A stretch of DNA of 5,483 nt. It comes from Candidatus Kaiserbacteria bacterium. GTDB taxonomy: Bacteria > Patescibacteriota > Minisyncoccia > Phycocordibacterales > UBA918. Numbering within the stretch: position 1 is the first letter of the stretch; every line of letters starts with the position of its first letter. The notes under the pieces were generated by a model. It ran no database searches. It was not told the DNA's origin and saw only the letters and a program-made list of their open reading frames with translations. Position numbers and translations under genes: made by a program. The stretch is taken from positions 1 to 5,483 of the forward strand of contig SKGH01000108.1 in assembly GCA_007117575.1 (NCBI GenBank), in the 5' to 3' direction. Shown piece after piece: positions 5,459-5,483 of this stretch.

Positions 5459-5483
5459 AAACTCCAGCCGAAAAAACAACCAA
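5455..5483 (+). CDS. Start of an unidentified gene, cut by the window edge
   Basis: An ATG at 5455 opens a frame reading MQTPAEKTT to the last base. It sits about 26 bases downstream of the expected start from the consensus extended -10 element, which is the main reason to call it. There is no Shine-Dalgarno sequence, as for the other genes here. Nine residues are too few to identify a family. Confidence 0.4.

Overview
The window reads as a compact, moderately AT-rich bacterial chromosome segment with every recognisable gene on the + strand. Four complete housekeeping genes (prfB, ftsE, ftsX, pyrG) are followed by a short membrane-protein fragment and the first codons of a further gene. The order prfB-ftsE-ftsX is found in many bacteria. 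The details suggest a Candidate Phyla Radiation (Patescibacteria, Parcubacteria-like) genome: a shortened RF2, a CTP synthase with unusual motifs, small intergenic gaps and almost no Shine-Dalgarno sequences. This placement is inferred from protein character and was not tested by a search. UGA ends prfB and ftsX, and an RF2 gene is present, so the code appears standard for UGA. That argues against the UGA=glycine lineages Gracilibacteria and Absconditabacteria.

Layout. Bases 1-214 hold no supportable gene. They contain an AT-rich hairpin (70-107) and an extended -10 motif just before prfB. prfB (215-1114) encodes peptide chain release factor 2 with intact SPF and GGQ motifs, but about 50 residues are missing from domain 1 and the classic programmed frameshift is absent. 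A 227-base gap with a possible promoter leads to ftsE (1342-2025), the ATPase of the FtsEX division complex. A further 147-base gap with the best -35/-10 pair in the window separates it from ftsX (2173-3093), the membrane partner. pyrG (3128-4795) follows closely and encodes CTP synthase. After 22 bases comes a 191-residue multi-pass membrane protein (4818-5393) that resembles only the N-terminal membrane part of the large fused membrane/spermidine-synthase-like proteins and looks truncated. The last 90 bases hold a perfect extended -10 inside a nested palindrome and a probable new start codon at 5455.

The genes serve translation termination, cell-division signalling at the envelope and pyrimidine nucleotide supply. 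I see no mobile element, CRISPR array, tRNA, rRNA or novel multi-gene system. The most noteworthy points are departures from textbook form: the reduced RF2, altered allosteric-site residues in PyrG, separated ftsE and ftsX with their own promoter-like signals, SD-less starts with extended -10 motifs close by, and the palindromic promoter at the right edge.
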